From contig NZ_JACCJY010000038.1 in the NCBI RefSeq assembly GCF_014596085.1, forward strand, positions 1 through 60,271: a stretch of DNA of 60,271 nucleotides. The letters are read 5' to 3'. The notes beneath the pieces were generated by a model that saw nothing but the letters and a program-made list of their open reading frames with translations, searched no databases and was not told the DNA's origin. Positions 43,418 through 52,691 of the stretch are shown one piece after another (within the stretch, counting starts at the first letter, position 1; every line of letters starts with the position of its first letter). The position numbers were made by a program, and so were the translations under genes. This stretch comes from Azospirillum tabaci (GTDB taxonomy: Bacteria; Pseudomonadota; Alphaproteobacteria; Azospirillales; Azospirillaceae).

Positions 43418-44478
43418 TTCTCCGCCTCCTCGAGCACCGGCGCCGTGAGCATCGCGTCCGTCGGCACAACTGGCGGCAATGTCGCGCTGCCCACGCGTTG
43501 CCGGTGCAACTGCGCGACCGCACCACGCGCCGCGGCCAAGCGCGCAGCGTAGCGGGCCGGCAGATGCGGAGCCCGCCAGCCGCCGGCGTGCATGATCAAC
43601 GGCGGAGCGAAGTTGCCGGCGGTCAGTTCCTGCGCCATGCCGACTCGTGGCGAGTGCGAGCTGATGCGCACCGGATCGAGACCGGCAAGGCGGGCGAGCC
43701 GCTTGAACGCACGTGACACGTGCTCCGGGGACAAGCGGTTCGGCGTTACGCCGGAACGCGTCAAGCTGCGCAGCAGCGGGCCGTCGGTGATGCCTGCGGC
43801 AGCTGTCCAACGATCGACGGTCGCGAGGGTGGCAGGCGAAATCCAGCCGACGGTCTCGGCATCACTGGTCACGACCTTCGCCCGGCAAAAGCGCACCAGA
43901 GCGCTCCCATCCGATAACCGCTCGATATCGCCGACATCGATGCTCACGGTTTCGGACCGTCGGCCGAGCAGGTCGAGGGAAAGATCGAGCAGTGCCGCGT
44001 CGCGCAGGTCGACGAGGCCATGACCCAGCCGGGCCTGAATGCGGTCGCGAATGTCGAGCGTCAACGGTGCTGCTTGGCGGCGGTGGCGACGTTGCCGGCG
44101 CGCCGCCCCCTTGAGCGCGAGCGCGACGGCGGGATGCTCCGTGGGGTCGGCGCAGCCGGCCAGGCGGTGGAGGCGGCTCAGCTCGGCGACGCGCCGGCTG
44201 AGCACCTCGGTGCTGAGCACGCCAGCGCGTCGGCGCACATAGGCCAGCACAGTGTTCGGTGTTGCCGGAAACACGCGCGATCCGCGCTGGACGCAAAAGC
44301 GCGTGAAATCTTTGATCCCGATGAGGACGTTCCGCGCGGTTTCCGGAGCGAGGGCTTCCGCAACCATGCGCGCCGCGCGTTCAAAGCGTTTCAGCGTGGT
44401 CGGGCGCGCTACCGCATCACCCAGAAGCCTCAGAACCCGCCAGGTCGCGTCGAATCGTTGATCCAGTGTCCGAGGCAT
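43414..44478 (-). CDS. tyrosine recombinase (second, divergent)
   Basis: 354 residues. Core-binding domain about 30-125; catalytic residues Arg 173/174 (LLGRRSETVSI), Lys 201 (CRAKVVTSD), His 275 and Arg 278 (SSHSPRVGMAQEL), Trp 301 (HAGGWRAPHLP, in place of His) and Tyr 310. All active-site positions are present. It heads a three-gene unit with 4-bp overlaps. It differs clearly from the recombinase at 35.5 kb, so two mobile units may be nested. It is divergent from the transposase gene at 44800. Confidence 0.82.
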   Translation of the reverse strand: MPRTLDQRFDATWRVLRLLGDAVARPTTLKRFERAARMVAEALAPETARNVLIGIKDFTRFCVQRGSRVFPATPNTVLAYVRRRAGVLSTEVLSRRVAELSRLHRLAGCADPTEHPAVALALKGAARRQRRHRRQAAPLTLDIRDRIQARLGHGLVDLRDAALLDLSLDLLGRRSETVSIDVGDIERLSDGSALVRFCRAKVVTSDAETVGWISPATLATVDRWTAAAGITDGPLLRSLTRSGVTPNRLSPEHVSRAFKRLARLAGLDPVRISSHSPRVGMAQELTAGNFAPPLIMHAGGWRAPHLPARYAARLAAARGAVAQLHRQRVGSATLPPVVPTDAMLTAPVLEEAEK

Positions 44479-44799
44479 GCGCGCCCTCCCCCGCTCGCCT
44501 TGCCACCCGAAGGCCCAGGGATCGTAGCGCCTTTTTATGTCGCAGGACTCTTAAATTAAGGGATAATATTGTCGGCGGACAATCAACCACAATTTCGTGC
44601 TACGCCGAGTCATCCATGATAAATGCGCCCCTTAACACCAACGTTTTGCATGCATATCACTCTGAATTGCCTTCGTCAATCCTTAACCATATCTCCGAAT
44701 GGCCCCGAAACGACGATCGTCTTCATGAGCAATTCTAAGGAGCACGAGGACGGTATTCATGATTTCAAAACGGTCATCGTGTCAAAGGAGAGCAAGCGA
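44479..44799. other. divergent control region, AT-rich
   Basis: About 320 bp between the recombinase (minus) and the transposase (plus), with an AT-rich core. It contains the inverted repeat listed at 44568. No gene seen. Confidence 0.45.
44568..44583. promoter_or_regulatory. operator-like inverted repeat ATTGTC-GGCG-GACAAT
   Basis: A perfect 6-bp inverted repeat with 4-bp spacer directly after GGATAATATT, which resembles a -10 element, in the divergent region between recombinase and transposase genes. Confidence 0.45.
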
Positions 44800-46236
44800 A
44801 TGACGAGGCGTGGCAATGGTGTGGGCGTCGCAACCTCGGCCCCGCCCCGAACGGCGAAGCGAGGACAAAGCGCTCCGGTCCGGAGGACGGCGGAGACAGC
44901 GCCGAAGGCGGTCCGTGCGACCGCGTGCGACGGCGGCGCGGCGGGAATTGACTTGGCCGCCCCCGGCTCCGACCGCGGCCGGCCCGAGGCGGCGGAGATC
45001 CACCGCACCGAATCCCACCGGCCGCCTGACCCGCGCTGCCCGGCTTGCCGGCGCGGAGACCTGGAACCGCGGGGTGGAGCGCGGCGCAAGACGGTGTGGG
45101 ACTGCCCGCAGGGCTCCGTTCCCGTGCGGCTGACCGTCGAATTCCGCGCTTGGGTGTGCCCCATGTGCGGCCACACGATCGATCCGAAGACCGCCTGGAT
45201 CGCGCCCGGATGCACGTGGATCGAGCCCGGGGTGCCGGTCACACCGGGTCTTGCCCGCCATCTGGAGGAGGAGCTGCGCGGTGGCACGGTGGCGGATCTC
45301 CTCCGCCGCACCGGCGTTCAGCACGAGACGGTGACCACCCTGATCGACCGCATCGGCCAGGACGTGCAGCACGCCATGGCGCACGGCCTGCTGCCTCCGG
45401 CCCGGGTCGTCGGCCTCGATGGCAAGAAGTTGGGGAATACCCACCATCTGGTGGCCGCCGACCTCGAACGCCGCCGGCTGCTGTGGTGCGCGAAGGGAAC
45501 GGAGGACACGGCATCGGTCGCCGCCTTCATCCGGAGCCTCCCCGGGTGGCAGGACATCGAGGTCTTCGTCTGCGACTTCGCTCCCGGCTTCGAGTCCGGC
45601 ATCCGGAGGGCCTACCGGGGGCTTTCGCAACCCCGCATCGTGCGATGCCTGCTGCACGCCGCGCGCGGCTTCCTCGACGCCGGGCACGCCGAACGCCGGC
45701 GGCTCGCCAGAGGACGAGCGCGCGGCAAGCTGCCCCCGCTGAACCGCATCTTCACCATGCGGGCGGACAGGCTGAAGCCGGCCCACCGGGCACTCCTGCG
45801 CCGCCTGAGGGAAAACATGCCGTCGCTCTTCAAAGCCTATTGCTTCAAGGAGGCGGTCTACGGCCTGTTCACCCCCGGCGTGACCGCTGCCATAGCGGAG
45901 GCCCGCTTGATCCGGCTGCAGCGGTGGATGGAGCGCGATCCGGAGATGGAGCGCGTGTTCCGCAAGCCGATGGAGACCGTCCGGAAGCACCACGAGCAGA
46001 TCCTGTCCGGCTTCGCGGAGGACTGCGTCGCCACGAACAACCGGACCGAAAGCATCAACGGCCAGCTCGACGCGCTCGACCGTGCGACGAAGGGGCTCGC
46101 CCGGCGTGCGTTCGCGCGCTTCCGCGTCCGCGCCCTGCTGCGCTGCGGCGCCCTGCCCCCGGAGCTCCTGGACATCATCCGCGCCGCGCGCCTCGCTGCC
46201 TATGCCGCTGATGCGGCCGACGCGGAAACGCCATGA
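44800..46236 (+). CDS. ISL3-type DDE transposase with N-terminal zinc fingers
   Basis: 478 residues. AAAGGAGAG lies seven bases before ATG 44800. Two CxxC pairs (CPACRRGDLE and CPMCGHTID) form an N-terminal zinc-binding part, then the ISL3 RNase-H-like core: Asp in RVVGLDGKKLGNTHH, Asp in VFVCDFAPGFES, and Glu in NNRTESINGQLDALDR near residue 415. HKA-type helix region LKPAHRALLRRLRENMP lies between. The gene appears intact. I could not define terminal inverted repeats around it, so it may be an IS copy with unseen ends or a fixed gene of the island. Confidence 0.72.
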   Translation: MTRRGNGVGVATSAPPRTAKRGQSAPVRRTAETAPKAVRATACDGGAAGIDLAAPGSDRGRPEAAEIHRTESHRPPDPRCPACRRGDLEPRGGARRKTVWDCPQGSVPVRLTVEFRAWVCPMCGHTIDPKTAWIAPGCTWIEPGVPVTPGLARHLEEELRGGTVADLLRRTGVQHETVTTLIDRIGQDVQHAMAHGLLPPARVVGLDGKKLGNTHHLVAADLERRRLLWCAKGTEDTASVAAFIRSLPGWQDIEVFVCDFAPGFESGIRRAYRGLSQPRIVRCLLHAARGFLDAGHAERRRLARGRARGKLPPLNRIFTMRADRLKPAHRALLRRLRENMPSLFKAYCFKEAVYGLFTPGVTAAIAEARLIRLQRWMERDPEMERVFRKPMETVRKHHEQILSGFAEDCVATNNRTESINGQLDALDRATKGLARRAFARFRVRALLRCGALPPELLDIIRAARLAAYAADAADAETP

Positions 46237-46832
46237 CGCCGGTGTCCGCCGAACTGACGCCACCCGGACAGCCGGTCTTGGACGGCGGTCCGCGGCGCCG
46301 CCGCGGCCAAGCCCCGGCACCCGGACGCCGAGGCCCGGCCGCCCACCGTCGCGGACGGTGGCCTGGAGGCGCGTCGCACACCGGCATAGCGCGGAAAAGC
46401 CGCGCGTCGCGGCTCACTGAGCTGCGGCGGCCGCGCCGGCGCGGAGTCCGGCGTGGCGCGCTTCCCGCCGCCGTGCGGCGCGGCCGGAAGCCGCGGGAAA
46501 TCGGGGGGTTACGGCCAAGGCTCCGCGTATGGCCAGATGCGGAGCCTTGGCCGTAACGCCGCACCGCCCCTGCCGAATCAACGGTTTGCGGGCCGCTCCT
46601 CATCCAAAATTCCGGCTATGCCGAAGCAAACTACCCAATCTTTGGTGGTAAACATGGGACTCTCTAATCAATTTGATAGAAAACGCCGGACGGCGTCCCA
46701 GGCGCTCCGCCGGGGCGCGCCGGCGGCGACCGCTCGGACCGTCCGTCAGCCGACGCCCGTCCGGAGCCCGGCCTGCGCCGGGCCCCGGGCCCCGGCGCCG
46801 GCCATCGGACGCTCCGCCGTGGGAGCGTGAGC
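46237..46832. other. intergenic region with a long perfect hairpin
   Basis: About 600 bp. The notable item is the 19-bp inverted repeat at 46508-46557. A plus-strand frame overlapping the transposase stop (46233-46556) is Arg/Pro-rich and runs through the hairpin, so I do not call it. An AT-richer stretch at 46600-46680 may hold the promoter of the next gene. Confidence 0.45.
46508..46557. repeat. 19-bp perfect inverted repeat (12-nt loop)
   Basis: GTTACGGCCAAGGCTCCGC at 46508-46526 and its exact complement GCGGAGCCTTGGCCGTAAC at 46539-46557. It lies 272 bp after the transposase stop. No T tract. It could be an element end, a recombination site or a processing hairpin. Confidence 0.75.
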
Positions 46833-47960
46833 ATGGCCAGTATCGCACGAGCTTTCGCCCCGATCCGACGGCCCGTCGCAACGTCGCCCGAAGAGGCAGT
46901 CGCGCTCGACCGCCTGCGGCCCGTGCCGTTCTGCCTGGAACGGGCCCCCACCGACGCGGAACTGGCGGCCGCCCCGCGGCACGACGGTCCCATCATCGTC
47001 CGCCAGATCCCCGCAGATCCGCGCGCTCCGGTCGACGTACTGGCCGGGCTGGAGCGCCTGGAACGGCTGCGCCGGCATGGGGTCGCCATCGCCTACGTCT
47101 CCATCGCCGCGCCGCAGGGCGACCTGCAGGCTCTGATGGTGGCCTGGACGGCCGTGCCGGACGCACGGCTGGACGTCGCCGCGCTCGGCCAGCAGGTCCG
47201 CGCCCTGTTGCCGACGGTGTCGACCGGTGCGCCGGAGGAGGCCGAGTACGCTTTGGCACTCGTCACCGAAATCCCGCGGTCCGTGATCAGGCACGCGATG
47301 CTTCTTGCCGAAGCGGCCGATGCCGCATCGGATGGGGGGCCGACCACGGAGGCGCTGGCCGCGATGGGGACCGGAGCATTGCGCAGGATCATCGCCAAGC
47401 GCGCGAACGCGACGCCGTCGGCAGCGCCGCCCGTGCCGGTCGTCAACGCGGCTCCACCACTCGCCGAGCCGCCGGTCATGCCCAGCGTTGATGCCGTGCT
47501 GGCCATGCGAAAGGACGAGCGCTACGGCGCAATCCAGCAACTCCTGCCGCCCGGCGCGTCACACGACGACCTCTACGTCGCGCTCACGATGGTGAGCAGT
47601 CGCAAACTCAAGCGCGACACCATGGATCGGACCCTGAACGGGAAGCGGAGCAATGCGGAGACCATCCGCGATATCCTCCGGGCCATCATGGCGCTGCACG
47701 AAGCCGCCTGGAAGCCCGAGGTGGCCGAGGCGCTCACCGCAACAAGGGAAAAGATGCCGCTGCGTACCCGTCCATCCGTCCCGGCGTCCCCCCGAGGGAC
47801 GGTGGCGGCGCAACGGGACGGTGCCGAGTCAGCCATCGGCCAGAACGGCCCGCGGAACACGGCCAACAGCGACCACCTCCCGGCGCCCCCGGCAATGCCC
47901 GACGAAGGCCCCCCGCGAAGCCACGGACCGTTCTCTTCCGAACCGCCCCGCCCGCAATGA
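46833..47960 (+). CDS. hypothetical protein
   Basis: 375 residues, GGGAG seven bases before ATG 46833. The first 100 residues have mixed strands and helices (RHDGPIIVRQIPADPRAPVD, LERLRRHGVAIAYVSIAAPQ), the centre is helical (EEAEYALALVTEIPRSVIRH), a Pro/Ala-rich linker follows, and a helical part with MRKDERYGAIQQLLP and SRKLKRDTMDRTLNGKRSNA. The last 60 residues are low complexity. No family recognised; the RKLKRD..NGKRSN section could bind nucleic acid. Confidence 0.6.
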   Translation: MASIARAFAPIRRPVATSPEEAVALDRLRPVPFCLERAPTDAELAAAPRHDGPIIVRQIPADPRAPVDVLAGLERLERLRRHGVAIAYVSIAAPQGDLQALMVAWTAVPDARLDVAALGQQVRALLPTVSTGAPEEAEYALALVTEIPRSVIRHAMLLAEAADAASDGGPTTEALAAMGTGALRRIIAKRANATPSAAPPVPVVNAAPPLAEPPVMPSVDAVLAMRKDERYGAIQQLLPPGASHDDLYVALTMVSSRKLKRDTMDRTLNGKRSNAETIRDILRAIMALHEAAWKPEVAEALTATREKMPLRTRPSVPASPRGTVAAQRDGAESAIGQNGPRNTANSDHLPAPPAMPDEGPPRSHGPFSSEPPRPQ

Positions 47961-48127
47961 TCGGCGCTGGCGCGAACCGCCCCGTGGCCGGTTCGCCACC
48001 GCGCGCCAACGGCACAAACCTCTGATCCGCAACGAGGGGCCAGGCACGCGCCCGGAGCTGCCGCAGGAGGCTCGGCGACCCGATCAGCATTGTCGGCACG
48101 ATGGGACGCAGCGCGCGACCGCCCCAC

Positions 48128-48796
48128 CTACGCCCCTGCGCGTTCCGCCATGGCGGCCAACGCTCGGCGCGCCTGCGCGGCGGCAGCGATCCACGACTCC
48201 CTCGCACGCGGCTTGACTCCCTCGGGCTTGCCGACGGCATTCGCCGCGATGGGCGAACAGTTGATCAGCCCCAGCCGCCGCTCGGCCTTCCGCCCGAGGG
48301 CGATGACGACACGGTTTGGGAAAAGCGCGAGTTGCTTTGCCAGATAGTCGTGGGCGCACGTCCTCTGGGCGCCCAGCGTCGTGTCGCCCGTTACCGACGG
48401 CAGCGAACACAGGTACGACTGCGTGATCCACGTCCGCCGAAGCTGCCCGTCGAAGGGTATGTCCCCCCAGACCTGGCTCATGACGAACCGAACGTTGCGG
48501 TGATGGACGCTATGGTCCGGTGACGAGGGATTGCCGTAGCTGTCGTAGGCTTTGGCGAACGTCTGGGCGAGGATCTCGTCCCCTGTCCCCGCATAGGTCT
48601 CGCCGGGATCCGGAGGGCTTGGCTCCGCAATCACCAAGACCAGCCGGACCTCCTCAAGCGTGCCCGTGGCTCCCAGACTTCCGCGAGGTACGTACCCGGC
48701 TTCCGGCTCGTAGACGGCCCGCCGGCAGGCACCGTCGAAGTGCCGGCAGCGGTAAGCGGGCCGCAGGACGTCGAGCATTTCCCTGCACGGCAGCAT
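48128..48796 (-). CDS. uracil-DNA glycosylase superfamily-like protein
   Basis: 222 residues from ATG 48796. LVLVIAEPSPPDPGETYAG resembles the UDG motif A strand and loop, VRFVMSQVWGDIPFDGQLRR and TWITQSYLCSLPSVTG the central part, and FPNRVVIALGRKAERRLGLI the strand before motif B; the usual catalytic residues cannot be confirmed by eye. Three Cys near the N-terminus (PCREML, YRCRHFDGACRR) suggest a bound metal or Fe-S cluster as in UDG families 4/5. The family removes or binds damaged or modified bases. In a defence island this might act on modified phage DNA (inference). Confidence 0.55.
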   Translation of the reverse strand: MLPCREMLDVLRPAYRCRHFDGACRRAVYEPEAGYVPRGSLGATGTLEEVRLVLVIAEPSPPDPGETYAGTGDEILAQTFAKAYDSYGNPSSPDHSVHHRNVRFVMSQVWGDIPFDGQLRRTWITQSYLCSLPSVTGDTTLGAQRTCAHDYLAKQLALFPNRVVIALGRKAERRLGLINCSPIAANAVGKPEGVKPRARESWIAAAAQARRALAAMAERAGA

Positions 48797-49046
48797 CGGC
48801 TTTCTCCATTCAGCATGGTGCCGCTCAGGATGCCGCAGAGAGCCGTTGGACGTTGGAGAGCAAGAGGCGGGAAACGTCACCGCAGCGGCACCCACTGAGG
48901 GCACAAGGAACGCCATTTGGCGTGCACCACAACGATCCGTATCGCTCGCAGGCATGGCACAACCGGCGAATGACCTCTCCTCCACTGCACTGATGCCCGG
49001 GCACTCCTCCGGTGGCATCGTGGGGCTTTACAGTTGGGAGACAGGA

Positions 49047-49226
49047 ATGGACACGAGCAGACGCCGTGAGGCGGGACGAAAAGCAATTGAAACGATGGTC
49101 AGGGAGTGGGGCGAGCGGGAATTGGAGCGGACGGGGCGTATGGCCGCGTGGACAAGAAAGAATCCACATCTACCGAAGACCGACAACCCGTACACCCGCG
49201 CCAACTTCTATCCGCCGTCCCCATGA
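49047..49226 (+). CDS. small basic hypothetical protein
   Basis: 59 residues: MDTSRRREAGRKAIETMVRE, WGERELERTGRMAAWTRKNP, then a Pro/Asn-rich tail (TDNPYTRANFYPP). GGGAGACAGGA precedes ATG 49047. Looks like a helical, Arg/Glu-rich peptide; no family. Confidence 0.5.
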   Translation: MDTSRRREAGRKAIETMVREWGERELERTGRMAAWTRKNPHLPKTDNPYTRANFYPPSP

Positions 49227-49786
49227 TTGACAATTGCCCAGAGCTCTCATCCCCTGCGATGCCTTTTGCAGAAATCCAGGCTGATCCGCAGGGCTCCATC
49301 GGCGGCCTGCCCCGAGACCCATTCTGCGCGGAACGGGCTCTTCGGCACGGAAGCGTCCCGGAAGCTATGCCGAGTTTATCCATTTATAGCGCTGCGGCAC
49401 TATAAATGGCCGGCTCCTGCCCCCCACGACTGCTCGGCTGTCGCTCGCCGATCGACGCTGCTGCTGGTGCCGCCTGATCTCCGAGGTCGGCGTCCACCCG
49501 GACGCCTCAGCACATAGCGGTCTTGGCGCAGCGGCCGAGCGTCCTCACGTGGAAACGCAGAGCCAACAAGCGCTATACCCTCGCTTCCCCCTCGTGGCGA
49601 CCGGCGGCTGTCACTCTGGTCGTCTCCGGCGGGCGACCCGGAGTGGGATGGGGCGCCTCGTAGCCGGCGGTTCCGGGAAGCTAGAGGAGGTAAGCGCATC
49701 CGCGCAGGCGACCCCGTTTGAGAAACCGGCAAGGAACGAGCGGACGGCGCTACTCTTGGGGAGCGGGAGAGGAGGGAGACTGCGCG
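49227..49786. other. intergenic region, one AT-rich palindrome
   Basis: About 560 bp without a convincing gene. CCATTTATAG (49380-49389) and CTATAAATGG (49400-49409) form a perfect 10-bp inverted repeat around a 10-nt GC-rich centre, possibly an operator. Confidence 0.45.
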
Positions 49787-50167
49787 ATGAGCGGGGGATA
49801 CATCCAATGGGTCGAGAGCTCCGGCACGTCCTATACGGGCGCATGCGGTGACTGGCAGGTGACGGCCAATCGGCTCAGCGGGCACCCGCTGCACTGGGGC
49901 TGGGTCGCTTCACTGTTGGGCCGCGATAGCCATGGGCACCTGCAGGTTGTTGATCGTCTCCAGGGTGAGGTCATCGGCATCGACGAGGTGGCAAAGGCGG
50001 CCGCCGAAGCGGCGATCCTGGGACGGATGACGGCACACGAGTTGACGAATCTGGCGCGGCAGACCGAAGAACGCCGGCTTCAGAGCGTCAGGGAGATTAT
50101 CGGATGCGAAGGCAAGCTCAAGGAGAGCCGCCTCGGTCGCGGTGATCGTCTGGAGGAGGATCAATGA
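49787..50167 (+). CDS. Trp-rich small protein (family member C2)
   Basis: 126 residues. GGAGGGAG precedes ATG 49787. ACGDWQVTANRLSGHPLHWG and WVASLLGRDSHGHLQ give the Trp-rich strand part; AAAEAAILGRMTAHELTNLA is the family helix (AAE...T.HEL..LAR). The tail (KLKESRLGRGDRLEED) is charged. It heads a plus-strand chain of three genes joined by ATGA overlaps (49787, 50164, 50394). A broken paralogue lies on the minus strand at 51990-52380. Function unknown. Confidence 0.6.
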   Translation: MSGGYIQWVESSGTSYTGACGDWQVTANRLSGHPLHWGWVASLLGRDSHGHLQVVDRLQGEVIGIDEVAKAAAEAAILGRMTAHELTNLARQTEERRLQSVREIIGCEGKLKESRLGRGDRLEEDQ

Positions 50168-50397
50168 CGGCGGGGAAGCCCGACGCGACGATGGCTCACC
50201 TCACACCGGAGGCCCGCAGCGCATTGCGGGCTCCGGCGAAGGAGGATGGCCGCTCCATAGCCGGCGAACTCGACTGGCTCATCCTGCAAGAGACCGAACG
50301 GCGCGGGCGTCCCACCAAAGACCGGTTCGAGCCGCGGTTGGTCGCGCGCAACGGCACAATTCCGCGCGGATCGCTGTGGGACGGAGGCGGAGGATGA
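50164..50397 (+). CDS. ribbon-helix-helix-like small protein (member A2)
   Basis: 77 residues. MAHLTPEARSALRAPAKEDG and RSIAGELDWLILQETERRGR match the strand-helix-helix pattern of CopG/Arc-type DNA-binding proteins (inference from pattern). The tail ARNGTIPRGSLWDGGGG is shared with the genes at 42145 and 53659. ATGA overlaps on both sides couple it to its neighbours. It could be the autoregulator of the chain. Confidence 0.55.
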   Translation: MTAGKPDATMAHLTPEARSALRAPAKEDGRSIAGELDWLILQETERRGRPTKDRFEPRLVARNGTIPRGSLWDGGGG

Positions 50398-50655
50398 TCG
50401 ACGGGCTGAGACTTCGCTGGCGGCGATGCGCCGGGATGCGCGTCGCGGATTGGCGCGGCAGGCACCTGTCGGTCGAGAGCGATCGGTTGGGGCCATTCCG
50501 GTGGGACCACGTGTGGTGCATCGGCCGTGATTGTGCCGGCCGTGATTCGGTCGAGGTCTTCGGCTTCGCGTCCACGTTTGCCACCGGGCAGCGCGCCGCC
50601 GAAGCCGCGATGGCGGAGTGCTTGACGGGGCACGAGCGCGCGCAGCTGGCGCGTG
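50205..50655 (+). repeat. direct repeat, copy 1 (other copy 53659-54108)
   Basis: The 3' part of gene A2 and the 5' part of gene B2 recur at 53659-54108. The B part differs at 5 of about 262 positions; the A part is more diverged. Both copies end at the same GCTGGCGCG, where unrelated sequence begins on each side. Confidence 0.8.
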
Positions 50656-50816
50656 TCAAACGTCTTCAGGAACTGGACCATCCGCATTCCCGGTGCAGCG
50701 TGAGTGCACTGATGGGCGACAGTGAGCACATAGAGGGAACGGTATCCCCGTTTGAGTGCTCTGATTTCCTTGTCCAAATCGCTGCTGTCCCTGCTCCCGC
50801 CCGGTCTCGCCGTTGA
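50394..50816 (+). pseudogene. Trp-rich small protein B2, truncated by an ISL3-type element
   Basis: Starts MIDGLRLRWRRCAGMRVADW, followed by GPFRWDHVWCIGRDCAGRDS and QRAAEAAMAECLTGHERAQL; the native frame ends at about 50655 after HERAQLAR. Beyond that the frame reads into the left end of an insertion sequence. The 262-bp native part is nearly identical (5 differences) to 53847-54108. Start is by ATGA overlap with the preceding gene. Confidence 0.6.
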
Positions 50817-51975
50817 TCACGTCACCGTCGCCCACAATCGCGTTGTTGTAGCCGTGCGCGCTCGCGCCGCTGCGGCGGCCTGCCCGGCGTGTCGGCATCC
50901 TTCGCGCCACGTTCATAGTCGTTACATTCGCCGCCTCGGCGACCTGCCTTGGCAGGGCCGGGTCGGCCAAATCGACCTCGAGGTTCGCCGGTTCCGCTGC
51001 GCTGCTTCCGAGTGTCCGCGCCGCATCTTCGCCGAACGCCTGCCGGCCGTCGCCTTGCCGAAGGTTCGGCGGACCGTCCGGCTCTCGGAGGCGCAACGGC
51101 GCATCGCCCTCAGCGCCGGCGGCGAGGCTGGTGCCCGCTTGGCGGCTTGCTTGGCCATGCCGGTCAGCGGCGACACGCTGTTGCGCCTGATCCGGGCGGC
51201 TCCCCTGCCGGTGATGCCGACGCCGCGCGTCATCGGCATCGACGACTGGTCCTGGCGGCGCGGTCAGCGGCACGGCACGATCATCGCCGATCTGGAACGC
51301 AACCGCCCCATCGACCTGCTGCCCGACCGCCACGCGGAAACGGTGGCGGCGTGATTGAAAGCCCACCCCGGGGTAGCGGTCGTTGCCCGCGACCGCGCTG
51401 GCGCTTACGTCGACGGCATTCGGGCCGGCGCTCCGAACGCCGTCCAGGTCTCGGATCGCTGGCATCTTCTGCGCAATCCCGGTGATGCTCTGGCCAGGGC
51501 TCTCGACCGGCATCATCATGACCTGCGCATGGCCAGCAAAGCGGCAGCTGAAACCGCCATGGAAACCGACACGGCTGCCGCGTCGTCGGCGACGACCGCA
51601 CCGCTCCCGGCACCAGCGGCCGAGATGCCGATGACGGAGCGCCACGGCGTTCGGCAGGCCCGGTTTGACGAGGTGATGGCGTTGCACGGCCAAGGCTGGC
51701 CGATGAAGCGCATCGCCCGCACGCTCGGCATCACTCGCAAGACAGTCCGCGCGTGGGTATGGTCCGGCGAACTGCTGGTCTGGTCTCAACGGGATCGCGG
51801 CAGTGCCATCGATCTCCACGCCGTGTACCTCCGGCAACGCTGGGGTGACGGTTGCCACAACGCCGCCCGGCTGTGGCGGGAGATCCAGGAGCGTGGGTTT
51901 CGTGGCCAACTCCGCACCGTGCAGCGCTGGGTGCACCGCCTTCGGAACGCCAACCCGCCCTCAGCCGGCGCGGTC
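50660..51975 (+). pseudogene. ISL3-type transposase gene, disabled
   Basis: From about 50752 the frame reads LLPPGLAVDHVTVAHNRVVV, ACPACRHPSRHVHSRYIRRL and PRVIGIDDWSWRRGQRHGTI (Asp of the DDE core), stops at TGA 51352-51354 where TGG (Trp) would be expected, then continues LKAHPGVAVVARDRAGAYVD, VSDRWHLLRNPGDALARALD and an HTH-like TLGITRKTVRAWVWSGEL. The final part, including the last catalytic region, is missing after about 51975 where it joins another gene fragment. So it has a nonsense mutation and a 3' deletion. It interrupts gene B2. Confidence 0.75.
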
Positions 51976-51989
51976 GGTACGATCCTCTT

Positions 51990-52380
51990 CCGGACGGTCG
52001 CTGCGACCGCGGTGGCTCTCCTCGAGCTCGCCTTCCCTACAATTGTCCTTCCGAAAGCCTTGAGCCGCAGCTCTTCGGTCCGCCGCGCCAGATCCGCCAG
52101 CTCATGCGTCGTCATCCGTCCCGGGATCGCCGTCTCGGCGGCCGCCTTTGCCACCTCGATGCCCCTGGCGGCACCCTGGAGATAATCACGTCGGGGCATC
52201 GCCGCCGACCGCGGCGCCGTCGTCCGGCGGCTTGGCGTCCCAGTTCCAGGACGTCGGGTGCGGGAGCGCGTTCGGGGAGGCCCACAGGAGCCACCCGCGC
52301 CAGCCTGCCACGACGTGGCCCAGTCCGGGCGGATCGCTGGCCAGCGGCAGCCAGTGCAGTAGGAGCGGAGCGTCGGTCAT
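51990..52380 (-). pseudogene. broken Trp-rich family member
   Basis: On the minus strand MTDAPLLLHWLPLASDPPGL, HVVAGWRGWLLWASP and HPTSWNWDAKPP (52380-52186) form the N-terminal Trp-rich part. The rest, EVAKAAAETAIPGRMTTHEL and ADLARRTEELRLKAFGR, is in another frame (52199-51990), so one frameshift separates them. It closely matches gene C2 at 49787 (AKAAAEAAILGRMTAHEL). The 3' end is cut at the junction with the ISL3-type remnant. Its ATG overlaps the upstream gene by 4 bp. Confidence 0.6.
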
Positions 52381-52664
52381 GAGGCGTCGTGGTCCCCCGC
52401 CGACTGGCGTGCCCGGCACCGCGCCAGGTCCGCGGCCTGATGGGCGGTCAGCACGCCAACGTCGAGCAGGCAGCGCTCCACGGCGGCGCGGGCCGCGGCC
52501 TCGGTCTCCGCCTCGCTGTATCCAGGCGAGCCCCCGATTCCGTCGACGCGCCAGAGCCAGCAGCCGGCGGTGACTGGCGACACGAGGCCGGCAACGCGTC
52601 CGACGCGCAGCACTGCGCCCACCCAGGGCGGGGTGATCGGCGTCCACTCCGGGGCATCAGTCAT
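52377..52664 (-). CDS. Trp-rich small protein family member
   Basis: 95 residues: MTDAPEWTPITPPWVGAVLR, VTAGCWLWRVDGIGGSPGYS, ARAAVERCLLDVGVLTAHQA, ADLARCRARQ. It shows the family order: MTD start, Trp strand, A..AAVE..LL helix, H..ADLAR. Its stop overlaps the next ATG by 4 bp. Seemingly intact. Function unknown. Confidence 0.6.
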   Translation of the reverse strand: MTDAPEWTPITPPWVGAVLRVGRVAGLVSPVTAGCWLWRVDGIGGSPGYSEAETEAAARAAVERCLLDVGVLTAHQAADLARCRARQSAGDHDAS

Positions 52665-52691
52665 TGGCCGCTTCCCTGAAGGCACCCGTTC

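Noticed and set aside
46233..46556. 107-residue frame overlapping the transposase stop by ATGA
   Set aside because: Arg/Pro/Gly-rich without strand or helix pattern and runs through the 19-bp hairpin; the overlap is probably accidental.
49400..49894. 164-residue minus-strand frame
   Set aside because: Arg/Pro/Ser-rich and overlaps the well-supported start and ribosome site of the gene at 49787 on the other strand.
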